This document shows, in pieces, positions 19,276 to 27,466 of a stretch of DNA of 64,000 bases (its first letter is position 1; the number at the start of each line of letters is the position of its first letter). The notes under the pieces are model-generated. The model saw only the letters and a list, made by a program, of their open reading frames with translations. It was not told where the DNA came from and did no database searches. The stretch lies in assembly GCF_900106075.1 (NCBI RefSeq), contig NZ_LT629794.1:1220001-1284000 (forward strand), written 5' to 3'. Source of the stretch: Polaribacter sp. Hel1_33_78. Its GTDB lineage: Bacteria; Bacteroidota; Bacteroidia; Flavobacteriales; Flavobacteriaceae. Position numbers and translations under genes: made by a program.

Positions 19276-20915
19276 TGAATACATCAAATTTTAAAATCAT
19301 ATTTTTTGCTCTTTTATTAATGATAATTAATACTATTAAAACACGAGCCCAAAACACAAAAAAGCCAAACATCATCTTCATTATGACAGATGATCAAAGT
19401 GCTGTTGTTCCTTTAGATTCAGAAAAGAGAATTCAATCGCGTCCTTTTAGATTTAATGGGGATAAAGAAGTGCACACACCCATTATAGATGACTTGGCAA
19501 AGAACGGTATGATTTTTAACAGCGCATATGTATCAAGTTCTGTATGTGTGCCAAGTAGATACACAATGCTAACGGGACGTTATGCAGGAAGATCTGAAGG
19601 CCCTGCTTTTATGAGAATGCATCCTAAAGGAACGATGACAAGAGTAGAAAATAATACGGAAATAGAAAAAGACAAACCAAACTTACCAAGACTTTTACAA
19701 GAAGTGGGGTACAAAACAGGTTTTGTTGGTAAAAGTCATATTGTAGAACATAACATCGTTAACAATAAAAAAAATTGGACAAAAAATGGCTTTCAAACCT
19801 ATGCAAAAAATGCAGATCCAAATGACCCAGCAGTTTCTAAAAAAATGTATGAGAACCATCAAAAATGGACAGAAGTAATTAAAGAATATGGTTTTGATTA
19901 TGCAAACGGAGTTTATGCAGGAAATTTAAGAGAACAATATAATGATTCATTAAATGTTCATAATATAGAGTGGAAAAATAAGGCTGCTTTAGAATTCATC
20001 GATGAAAACAAAAAAGATCCTTTCTTTTTATATTATAGCGAAACGGTTCCTCATGGTCCAGCTCCATATAATATGAAAAATGGAAAATATTTTAGAGGTT
20101 TAGATTCAAATCCAAAATTTACGGGAGAAGGTCTAGTAGATGCAGATTATTCCTATTTACCCACTAGAGAAGAAATCAAAGAAGAAGTCAAAAACCTCGA
20201 TAAAAAAGTAGCACATGCTTGGTTGCGTTGGTTTGATCACGCAGTTGGTGCCGTGGTAGATAAACTAAAAGCAGAAGGAATTTATGAAAATACTATTATT
20301 ATAATTACTTCAGATCATGGGAACTACAACGGAGGAAAAACGAGCTTGTATGAAAGTGGAACAAAAGTTCCTTTGATGATGCATTGGCCAAATGGAATTA
20401 AACCAAACCAAGAGTATAACGAGTTAGTTCAAAATATTGATTTTACGCCTACTTTTTTAAATCTAGCAGGGATAAAATTAAAGACTGTAAAATCAAAATT
20501 AGACGGTGTTAGTTTAAAAAAAGTATTAAAAGGAACTAAAAAACCAGTGCATGATTATTTATTTTTTGAGATGGGTTACGCAAGAAGTGTGATGACTAAA
20601 GATTGGAAATACATTTCTGTGAGATATGATAAACAAAAACAGAATAGAATCAATAGAGGTCTAACATTTAAAGGATGGAAAGGTGCAGAACTTCAATACC
20701 CCTATTACACCAGAAATGGTCATTTGGGAAATATTGCATCAAAAAGCAGTGCTTTTTATTTTGATGCTGATCAAGTATTTGATTTAGTTAAGGATCCACG
20801 TGAAACGGAAAATGTTTTTAAAGACAACAAAGAAAAAGCAGAAGAACTTAAAAAGCTATTGACAAAAAGCTTAATGTTATTTCCTAATAGACCTTACGCA
20901 GAGTTTGTAAAGTAA
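19275..20915 (+). CDS. S1-family sulfatase (CVPSR, GKSH type), secreted
   Basis: The 546-residue protein has a signal peptide of about 25 residues (TIKTRAQ). Metal-binding D39-D40 occurs in IMTDDQS. Its formylglycine motif is CVPSR with Cys91, followed by MLTGRYAGR. VGKSHIVEHN takes the place of GKWHLG, and ITSDHGNYNGGKTSLYESG supplies the second metal-binding aspartate and the substrate-facing loop. It starts on the last base of the preceding stop codon. Probably periplasmic. The atypical GKSH and long insertion after MTDDQ separate it from the other seven sulfatases here. Confidence 0.92.
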   Translation: MNTSNFKIIFFALLLMIINTIKTRAQNTKKPNIIFIMTDDQSAVVPLDSEKRIQSRPFRFNGDKEVHTPIIDDLAKNGMIFNSAYVSSSVCVPSRYTMLTGRYAGRSEGPAFMRMHPKGTMTRVENNTEIEKDKPNLPRLLQEVGYKTGFVGKSHIVEHNIVNNKKNWTKNGFQTYAKNADPNDPAVSKKMYENHQKWTEVIKEYGFDYANGVYAGNLREQYNDSLNVHNIEWKNKAALEFIDENKKDPFFLYYSETVPHGPAPYNMKNGKYFRGLDSNPKFTGEGLVDADYSYLPTREEIKEEVKNLDKKVAHAWLRWFDHAVGAVVDKLKAEGIYENTIIIITSDHGNYNGGKTSLYESGTKVPLMMHWPNGIKPNQEYNELVQNIDFTPTFLNLAGIKLKTVKSKLDGVSLKKVLKGTKKPVHDYLFFEMGYARSVMTKDWKYISVRYDKQKQNRINRGLTFKGWKGAELQYPYYTRNGHLGNIASKSSAFYFDADQVFDLVKDPRETENVFKDNKEKAEELKKLLTKSLMLFPNRPYAEFVK

Positions 20916-20916
20916 T

Positions 20917-22092
20917 ATGGACAATGCTATAAAATCAATACTAGTAATTTTTACGTGCTGTTTTATTTTAAAGAGTGCTGCTCAAAAAACAATAGATACA
21001 ATAGCGACAAAAGCAAGTGGATATGATATTCCCATTCGAATAAAACTACCAAAAAAGACTACAGGCAAAAATCCTGTGTATTTCTTTGTGCATGGAGGTG
21101 GATGGAATGGAGGCACTGCAACTCGTGTTCCGCCAGCAAGATTGCACACAGATGCTAATTATCTAGCTGATCAATTAGGTGTTATTTATGTAGGATTAGG
21201 GTATAGATGCAAAGGAAACAACGCAACATTTGCAGATGCTATAAAAGACTTAAAAGCATCTGTTCAATGGTTTTTTGATAATGCAGATACATACAATGCG
21301 GACTTAACAAGAATTGGGTTTGGAGGAGCATCAGCAGGTTCAACATTGGCAGCTATGATGGCTCAAAAATATAAAAATTGTAAACTATTTGTTGGTGCAG
21401 AAGGCATGTATAATTTAGTAGATCATGATGCTAAAAAATCTCTTTTTCCCAGTCAAAAAGGAAGAGCATTATATGGATTAGCGACGGAAAAAGAAAGTAA
21501 AAAAGCATCTAGCTTTTATAATTTAAGAGAAGGTCCCCCAACCTCTTTATTGTTAAATGGAAAAGAAGATGTCTTATGTCATTATTCACAAACAGAAAAA
21601 TTTGCTGAACAAATCAAGAAAAAAGGAGGCAAAGTAAAAGCTGTTTTGTACGATAAAATTAATCACACTTGTTTAAGTGCATCCTACCCTGAAGTACTAA
21701 AAAATAGTGTTTTAGAAATTGCCAAATTGTTTATTGAAGAATTTCAACTAGAAAACACAAATATGAATCAAATAGAAGTCCTTTTAGATAAAAGGCTTCA
21801 AGGACAGTATACCAAAGAAAATATTAAGGAAAAAGAGATTTTAGGCACTTGGAAATTTAAGAATATTATCATCACTTTAAATGAAAATGGACAAGGTTAT
21901 TATTTAAATTCTAAAAATAATAGCACAAAAATATTCACATATACTTTAGAAAAAGATTCGATAACTTTCAAGGTTAATGGCAAAACTAAAATGTTTTATA
22001 TGCGCAAAAACAATAGAATTCTCTACGAATATGTTATTGCAAATACTAGAGCTAAACATAGACGTTTTAATTATATGAAAGTTAAAAAATAA
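20917..22092 (+). CDS. Secreted alpha/beta-hydrolase esterase with C-terminal lipocalin-like tail
   Basis: The 391-residue protein has a short signal peptide (ending LKSAAQ, residue 23). The alpha/beta-hydrolase domain shows the oxyanion loop HGGGWNGG (about 59-66), nucleophile Ser139 in GGASAG, a likely acid in NGKEDVLCHY, and His in INHTCL, all typical of the BD-FAE/carboxylesterase group. From about residue 285 a separate ~100-residue beta-rich segment begins (LGTWKFKNIIITLNENGQG) that looks lipocalin-like. It may remove acetyl or other acyl groups from the glycan, inferred from its place between sulfatases with a 1-bp gap to the previous gene. Confidence 0.82.
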   Translation: MDNAIKSILVIFTCCFILKSAAQKTIDTIATKASGYDIPIRIKLPKKTTGKNPVYFFVHGGGWNGGTATRVPPARLHTDANYLADQLGVIYVGLGYRCKGNNATFADAIKDLKASVQWFFDNADTYNADLTRIGFGGASAGSTLAAMMAQKYKNCKLFVGAEGMYNLVDHDAKKSLFPSQKGRALYGLATEKESKKASSFYNLREGPPTSLLLNGKEDVLCHYSQTEKFAEQIKKKGGKVKAVLYDKINHTCLSASYPEVLKNSVLEIAKLFIEEFQLENTNMNQIEVLLDKRLQGQYTKENIKEKEILGTWKFKNIIITLNENGQGYYLNSKNNSTKIFTYTLEKDSITFKVNGKTKMFYMRKNNRILYEYVIANTRAKHRRFNYMKVKK

Positions 22093-22114
22093 AAGCATCT
22101 ATTAAAAATCATTC

Positions 22115-23719
22115 ATGAAATATTTTTTATATACCTTATTAATAATTTTAACTTTCGGTTGTAAAACACAAGACACTGCTAAAAAGAAGATTGCTTTAAA
22201 TAGTCAGAAAAAGAATTTATTGTTTATTATAGTAGATCAACAAAGATATGATGCATTGAGTTATGCAGGCAATACTATTTTAAAAACTCCAAATTTAGAC
22301 AGATTAGCAAAACAAGGAGCATATTTTAAAAATGCGTACACTCCTGTTGCTGTTTGTGGACCTGCGAGATCTTCAATCTTAACTGGAACAACAATAAATA
22401 CACACCAAGTAACAACAAATGATAAAACCTACGATTATAACGATACCCCAGTAATGACCATGAAAACCTTTGATGAGATTCTGACAGAAAAAGGATATCA
22501 TGCAGAATATTATGGAAAATGGCATGTGTTAACTTCGCATTCAGAGGTCTATAAAAATCCAAAAAAGTATGCTGAAAATGGGAAATATATATTTGAACCC
22601 CAAGGTCAAAGACATTTGTATCTTGATTATTTAAACGACGTATTTCCCAAAGTGAAACCTCAAAAAGGAGAGCTTTTAGATCGATTTACTAATAGACCAT
22701 ACACTCCAGATCCCATAGATATAGATTATGGAAAAACTTACGATGACGTTAAAAAAGAAGTAAAACACCGTCATTCTCAGCCAAATTATCATGGTAAATC
22801 GAGCATCCCAAAAGAACATACGATAACTGCATATTATGCGAATAAAACCATTGATGCAATCAAGAGGTTAAAAAATAAATCTTTCAGCATAACGACCTCT
22901 TTTCACTTTCCGCATGCACCCATGATTCCATCCGAACCTTATTATAGCATGTACGATCCTGATAAGATGCCTATTCCCTCTAGTATTAAAGATAATATGC
23001 AAAACTCCCCTTATATTAATGCAAATGGTAGAAATAAGTTGACTGTTTTTGCAGATGAGGAAAAAATAAAATATATGATTTCTAATTATTATGGTTTAAT
23101 TACTGAGTTAGATGATTGGATTGGAAAAATAATGAAGACCCTTGAAGATGAAAGTATTGCAGAAAATACTATGGTGATTTTTACAAGCGATCATGGAGAG
23201 ATGTTAGGAGCGCACGGAATGCGCGAAAAAAATGTATTTTATGAAGAATCTTCTCACATCCCATTAATGATTAAAATGCCCACTGAAATTAAAAAAGAAA
23301 CTACAGTGAATGGTTATGTCTCTAATGTAGATTTATTTGCCACTATCCTGGATTATTTAAACATTGGAAATTATAAATCCGATGGCGAAAGTTTACGTGA
23401 TTTAATAGAACAAAAACAAACGAATCATGGGAACTATGTGGTGACCGAATGGGATTATAGAGGACCTATTCAACCAAATTATATGATTGTTAAAGACGGA
23501 TGGAAACTAATGATTCCATACACAGAAGATTCAAAAATATTAAATGTTTTATATAATTTGAATGATGATTCTCAGGAGATGAATAACTTATTAGGGAATA
23601 ACCCTGACAGAAGAAAATATAATGAGAAAGTAGAAGAATTAAGGATCAATTTACTAGAATGGTTGAAAAAAAATAACTCTAAACATTACGATGGTGTGTC
23701 AAAACGAAAATTAATTTAA
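22115..23719 (+). CDS. S1-family sulfatase lipoprotein (CGPAR, choline-sulfatase-like)
   Basis: A 534-residue lipoprotein with Cys16 (ILTFGCK). IIVDQQRYDAL gives a DQ metal site, CGPAR with Cys81 is the formylglycine motif, and YGKWHVLTS and FTSDHGEMLGAHGM complete the active site. FYEESSHIPLMIKMP is the usual loop in choline-sulfatase-like and related glycan sulfatases. It is the last sulfatase of the first operon and is followed after 10 bp by manA. The surrounding genes make a sulfated mannan the likely substrate rather than choline sulfate. Confidence 0.92.
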   Translation: MKYFLYTLLIILTFGCKTQDTAKKKIALNSQKKNLLFIIVDQQRYDALSYAGNTILKTPNLDRLAKQGAYFKNAYTPVAVCGPARSSILTGTTINTHQVTTNDKTYDYNDTPVMTMKTFDEILTEKGYHAEYYGKWHVLTSHSEVYKNPKKYAENGKYIFEPQGQRHLYLDYLNDVFPKVKPQKGELLDRFTNRPYTPDPIDIDYGKTYDDVKKEVKHRHSQPNYHGKSSIPKEHTITAYYANKTIDAIKRLKNKSFSITTSFHFPHAPMIPSEPYYSMYDPDKMPIPSSIKDNMQNSPYINANGRNKLTVFADEEKIKYMISNYYGLITELDDWIGKIMKTLEDESIAENTMVIFTSDHGEMLGAHGMREKNVFYEESSHIPLMIKMPTEIKKETTVNGYVSNVDLFATILDYLNIGNYKSDGESLRDLIEQKQTNHGNYVVTEWDYRGPIQPNYMIVKDGWKLMIPYTEDSKILNVLYNLNDDSQEMNNLLGNNPDRRKYNEKVEELRINLLEWLKKNNSKHYDGVSKRKLI

Positions 23720-23729
23720 TTCCTTCAAA

Positions 23730-24701
23730 ATGAAATTATACCCTTTACAATTTACACCACTTTACAAATACAGAATTTGGGGTGGAGAAAAATTAAAAAC
23801 TGAATTAAATAAACAATATACAGAAGAAAATATTGGAGAATCTTGGGAAATTTCTGATGTTTCTGGCGATGAAACTGTTGTAGCGGAAGGTGCTCTAAAA
23901 GGACAATCTTTAAGGGATTTAATTAAAGAATTTAAGGGCGACTTTGTTGGAAATGCTGTATATGAAAAATTTGGAGAAGAATTTCCACTATTAATTAAGT
24001 TTATAGATGCAAAAACACCATTATCTATTCAGGTGCATCCAAGTAATGAAGTGGCTAAAGAACGTCATAATTCATTTGGGAAAAATGAAATGTGGTATGT
24101 AATGCAAGCGGATAAAGATGCAGAATTGATTGTTGGTTTTGATGAAGAAATAAACACTGATGATTATAAAACACATTTAGAAAACAATACCATTTTAAAT
24201 GTAATGCATCATGAAAATGTGCAAAAGGGCGATACTTTTTATATTCCTACAGGTCGGGTACATGCTATTGGAGCAGGTGTTTTGTTAGCAGAAATACAGC
24301 AAACATCAAATATTACATACCGTATTTACGATTATGATAGAGTAGATTCTAAAACAGGTGCAAAAAGAGAATTGCATAACGAATTGGCAATTGATGTCAT
24401 AGATTATAAAGTGCACAAGAATTACAAAACGGATTATTCTATAGAAAAGAATGTGTCCAATACATTGGTGCATTCACCTTATTTTAGAACTAATATTTTA
24501 GACATCAATTCAACAGTAGAAAAAGATTATTCTGTCATAGATTCGTTTATTATTTACATGTGTGTAGAAGGTACAGTTAATGTTATTTCTGAAGGAGAAA
24601 CCTACACCATAAATAATGGTGAAACGCTTCTATTACCAGCTAGTTTAAAAAAAATCACTTTACAATCAGAAAGCGCAAGGGTATTAGAAGTTTATTATTA
24701 A
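23730..24701 (+). CDS. manA: Mannose-6-phosphate isomerase, type I, short bacterial form
   Basis: The 323-residue cytoplasmic cupin enzyme interconverts mannose-6-phosphate and fructose-6-phosphate. Visible are YKYRIWGGEKL at the N-terminus, the zinc-binding IQVHPS followed by GKNEMWYVM, and GRVHAIGAG; TYRIYDYDR is also typical. Its presence at the end of the SusCD operon is strong support for mannose as the released monosaccharide. No mannokinase or hexokinase is encoded in the window, so phosphorylation must be done by a gene elsewhere. Confidence 0.95.
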   Translation: MKLYPLQFTPLYKYRIWGGEKLKTELNKQYTEENIGESWEISDVSGDETVVAEGALKGQSLRDLIKEFKGDFVGNAVYEKFGEEFPLLIKFIDAKTPLSIQVHPSNEVAKERHNSFGKNEMWYVMQADKDAELIVGFDEEINTDDYKTHLENNTILNVMHHENVQKGDTFYIPTGRVHAIGAGVLLAEIQQTSNITYRIYDYDRVDSKTGAKRELHNELAIDVIDYKVHKNYKTDYSIEKNVSNTLVHSPYFRTNILDINSTVEKDYSVIDSFIIYMCVEGTVNVISEGETYTINNGETLLLPASLKKITLQSESARVLEVYY

Positions 24702-24783
24702 TAAATAGCGCTTAGTTAATTCAATATTAATAGTAAATTAATGTGAACCTCTTTTATTTGAATAAAATTATAAATTAAACAAC

Positions 24784-25113
24784 ATGAAAAAAATAATTGT
24801 ATTACTTCTTCTTTTGACGGTGTCAGTAGCTCAGGCTCAAAAAAATCAAAAAGCAGTTGCGTTAGCAGAAAAACTATCGAAAGTAATGGAGTTTGATGAA
24901 GATCAAAATGCAAAGCTTCTAGAATTAATTCTGGATAGAAACAACAAGAAAAGAGCTTTGAGAAAAGAATACGCAGATGATAAAGATACCTTTAAAGTAA
25001 AAGCTAAAGAAGTAGAAAAAGCATATAACAAAGATTTAAGAGTGTTAGCAGGTATCGAAAAGTTTAAGCTTTTAGTTGTCTATAGAAAAGCAAAAAGAGC
25101 AGCAAATAATTAA
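24784..25113 (+). CDS. Small secreted helical protein, function unknown
   Basis: A 109-residue protein with a clear signal peptide (about residues 1-18, SVAQAQ). The mature part is very rich in lysine and alanine and appears wholly helical (AEKLSKVMEFDEDQNAKLLELI, then KEVEKAYNKDLRVL). It loosely resembles Spy/CpxP-type periplasmic proteins in size and charge, but I see no LTxxQ pair. A TTTATTTG stretch at 24753-24760, 23 bp before the ATG, could be its -7 box. It lies between manA and a GH92. Confidence 0.65.
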   Translation: MKKIIVLLLLLTVSVAQAQKNQKAVALAEKLSKVMEFDEDQNAKLLELILDRNNKKRALRKEYADDKDTFKVKAKEVEKAYNKDLRVLAGIEKFKLLVVYRKAKRAANN

Positions 25114-25129
25114 ATTATTTAATAGGTTG

Positions 25130-25144
25130 TAATCCTTAATTAAT
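25130..25144 (+). promoter_or_regulatory. Second copy of the 15-bp susC-upstream sequence
   Basis: TAATCCTTAATTAAT is identical to 2827-2841. It lies 64 bp before the GH92 ATG at 25209 and 32 bp before a -7-like TTTATTTG at 25177-25184. The spacing to the putative -7 box differs from the susC case, which weakens the operator reading. Confidence 0.22.
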
Positions 25145-25208
25145 TGTTTATTAATCAATAATTAAGCCATTGATGTTTTATTTGTTAGCAGAACAGATTA
25201 TAATAAAA

Positions 25209-27449
25209 ATGGTTAAAAATTATTTAATAGCACTCCTATCGGTTTTAAGTTTTACAACTTCTTTAGCTCAAGAAACTGATGACAACACCAAATACATAGA
25301 TCCAACCATTGGTAATGTTTCCCGCTTTCTAGTGCCAACATATCCAACCATTCATTTACCCAATCAAATGCTGAGAATGTTTCCTGTAAAACAGGATTAT
25401 ATTTCAGACATGGTGCAAGCATTTCCTTTTCAAGTTCCCGCACACAGACGACAAGGAATTCTACAAATGAAAACTACTTTAGGAGATATGAAAAACAGTT
25501 CCTGGAATAAAGGAATGGCTATTGATCACGATTTAGAAATAATACATCCTTGGTTATATTCAACGTATTTAATAGAAGATGATATTAAAGTTAGCTTTAC
25601 CCCTTCTAAAAAATCGGCGATTTATAAGGTTGAATTTCCAGAGGGGAAACAAAAAAACTTTTTAATAAAAGGCACGAAAGATATGCAGTTTTCTGAAGGT
25701 AAAAATTCATTTACCATTCAAGAAAAAAGAAGCAAACCAACCAGAGGGGAACACGCTGTTATAAATACTGTAACCATTTATGTATATGGTAAGGTCGTAG
25801 ATGAGAATAACAAACCTATTGAAAACATCAACTATACATTTAACACTCACAAACTACAAATTACTGCAACAAAAAACACACCCACAACCTTGCTCATAAA
25901 ATATGCGATTTCTTATGTGAGTGCGGCACAAGCGAAAGAAAACTTCAATAAAGAAATTAAAAACAAATCGTTTGAGGATGTATATAAAGAAGGTAAAAAA
26001 GCTTGGGATACGGTAACGAATCAAATTCAAGTTGAGGGTGGAACAACGGCTCAAAAAAGAACGTTCTACACATCGCTATACAGAACGTATGAACGCATGG
26101 TGGATGTAAATGAATATGGACACTATTATAGTGGTTATGATAAACAAGTGCATAAAAGTAATCGTCCTTTTTATGCAGATGATTGGGTATGGGACACCTA
26201 TTTAGCACAACATCCGTTACGAACTATTTTAAACCCAGCCTTAGAAAACGAAATGCTGAACTCGTACACTTTAATGTATGAACAAAGTGGTTGGATGCCA
26301 ACATTTCCTCAAGTATATGGAAATCATTTGTGTATGAACGCCTACCATTCTTCTGCTATTTTTATTGATGGCTACAGAAAAGGGTTGAAAAACTATGATG
26401 TAGAAAAAGCATATGAAGGCATCAAAAAAAACTTATTGGAAGGCACATTTATTCCTTGGAGGCAAGGAAATCCGAGAGGTGCTTTAGATGATTTCTATCA
26501 CGAAAATGGCTATTTTCCATCACTTAAAAAAGGAGAACAAGAAACAATTGTAAATGTAGATGGTTTTGAAAAAAGACAACCTGTTGCTGTAACTTTAGGA
26601 GTTAGTTATGATTTTTGGGCAGTGTCCGAATTTGCAAAAGAATTAGGAAACACAGACGATTATTCAAAACTGTCCCCAAAAGGAAACGATTATAAAAATC
26701 TATGGCATTCAGAAAAAAGGTTGTTTATGCCAAAAGATGCAGAAGGAAATTGGGTAAATATCAATCCAAAGCTAGATGGTGGAAAAGGCTATAGAGAGTA
26801 CTATGATGAAAATAATGGGTGGACCTTTGCTTGGTCTGTACAGCATGATATAGCAGGACTCACCAGTTTGTTAGGCGGTAAACAGGCTGCTCAAAACAGA
26901 TTAGATCAGTTATTCAGAGAAAGTTTGGGCATTAGAAAAAGTGACTTTTTTGTCAATGGTTCTAATTCTACAGGGATGGTAGGTCAGTTTTCTATGGGCA
27001 ATGAACCCTCATTTCATATTCCATATTTATATAACTATTTTGGCGCGCCTTGGAAAACCCAAAAACGTACACGCTTCTTGTTAGACGTTTGGTTTAAAGA
27101 CAACATTTTCGGAATACCAGGAGATGAAGATGGTGGCGGCATGACTGCTTTTGTGGTATTCACTTCTATGGGTATCTATCCAGTAACACCAGGCTTACCA
27201 TATTATAACATCACAAGTCCAATTTTCGAAAAAACAGCTATCAAACTTCAAAATGGAAATACGTTTACGGTTGTGGCGGAAGGTTCTAGCAAGAGAAAAA
27301 AATACATTCAGAAAGCATTTATTAACGGGAAAGAGATTTTCTCGCCATTTATTTCACATCAGCAAATTATGGATGGCGCCACTTTAAAATTAGACTTGGG
27401 TGAGTTACCAAACAAAGAATGGGGTAAAAATGCAGTAATACCAAAATAA
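25209..27449 (+). CDS. GH92 exo-alpha-mannosidase, secreted (GDEDGGG type)
   Basis: I choose ATG 25209 because a clean signal peptide begins there (MVKNYLIALLSVLS, ending SLAQ); the frame also extends upstream to 25170 with no signal character. The 746-residue enzyme shows YIDPTIGNVSRF, FYADDWVWDTYLAQHPLR, general-acid E534 in YYDENNGWTF, MGNEPSFHIPYLYN and GDEDGGGMTAFVVF. It is a paralogue of the lipoprotein GH92 at 10301 but soluble, so the same chemistry may be placed in two cell locations. It heads a transcription unit with two GH3 genes and a sulfatase (17-bp gap to the first GH3). Confidence 0.93.
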   Translation: MVKNYLIALLSVLSFTTSLAQETDDNTKYIDPTIGNVSRFLVPTYPTIHLPNQMLRMFPVKQDYISDMVQAFPFQVPAHRRQGILQMKTTLGDMKNSSWNKGMAIDHDLEIIHPWLYSTYLIEDDIKVSFTPSKKSAIYKVEFPEGKQKNFLIKGTKDMQFSEGKNSFTIQEKRSKPTRGEHAVINTVTIYVYGKVVDENNKPIENINYTFNTHKLQITATKNTPTTLLIKYAISYVSAAQAKENFNKEIKNKSFEDVYKEGKKAWDTVTNQIQVEGGTTAQKRTFYTSLYRTYERMVDVNEYGHYYSGYDKQVHKSNRPFYADDWVWDTYLAQHPLRTILNPALENEMLNSYTLMYEQSGWMPTFPQVYGNHLCMNAYHSSAIFIDGYRKGLKNYDVEKAYEGIKKNLLEGTFIPWRQGNPRGALDDFYHENGYFPSLKKGEQETIVNVDGFEKRQPVAVTLGVSYDFWAVSEFAKELGNTDDYSKLSPKGNDYKNLWHSEKRLFMPKDAEGNWVNINPKLDGGKGYREYYDENNGWTFAWSVQHDIAGLTSLLGGKQAAQNRLDQLFRESLGIRKSDFFVNGSNSTGMVGQFSMGNEPSFHIPYLYNYFGAPWKTQKRTRFLLDVWFKDNIFGIPGDEDGGGMTAFVVFTSMGIYPVTPGLPYYNITSPIFEKTAIKLQNGNTFTVVAEGSSKRKKYIQKAFINGKEIFSPFISHQQIMDGATLKLDLGELPNKEWGKNAVIPK

Positions 27450-27466
27450 AAAAACAAACAAACTAA

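Noticed and set aside
25170..25208. Upstream extension of the GH92 start
   Set aside because: The extension begins with a TTG or ATG ahead of polar residues and would bury the signal peptide that starts at 25209.
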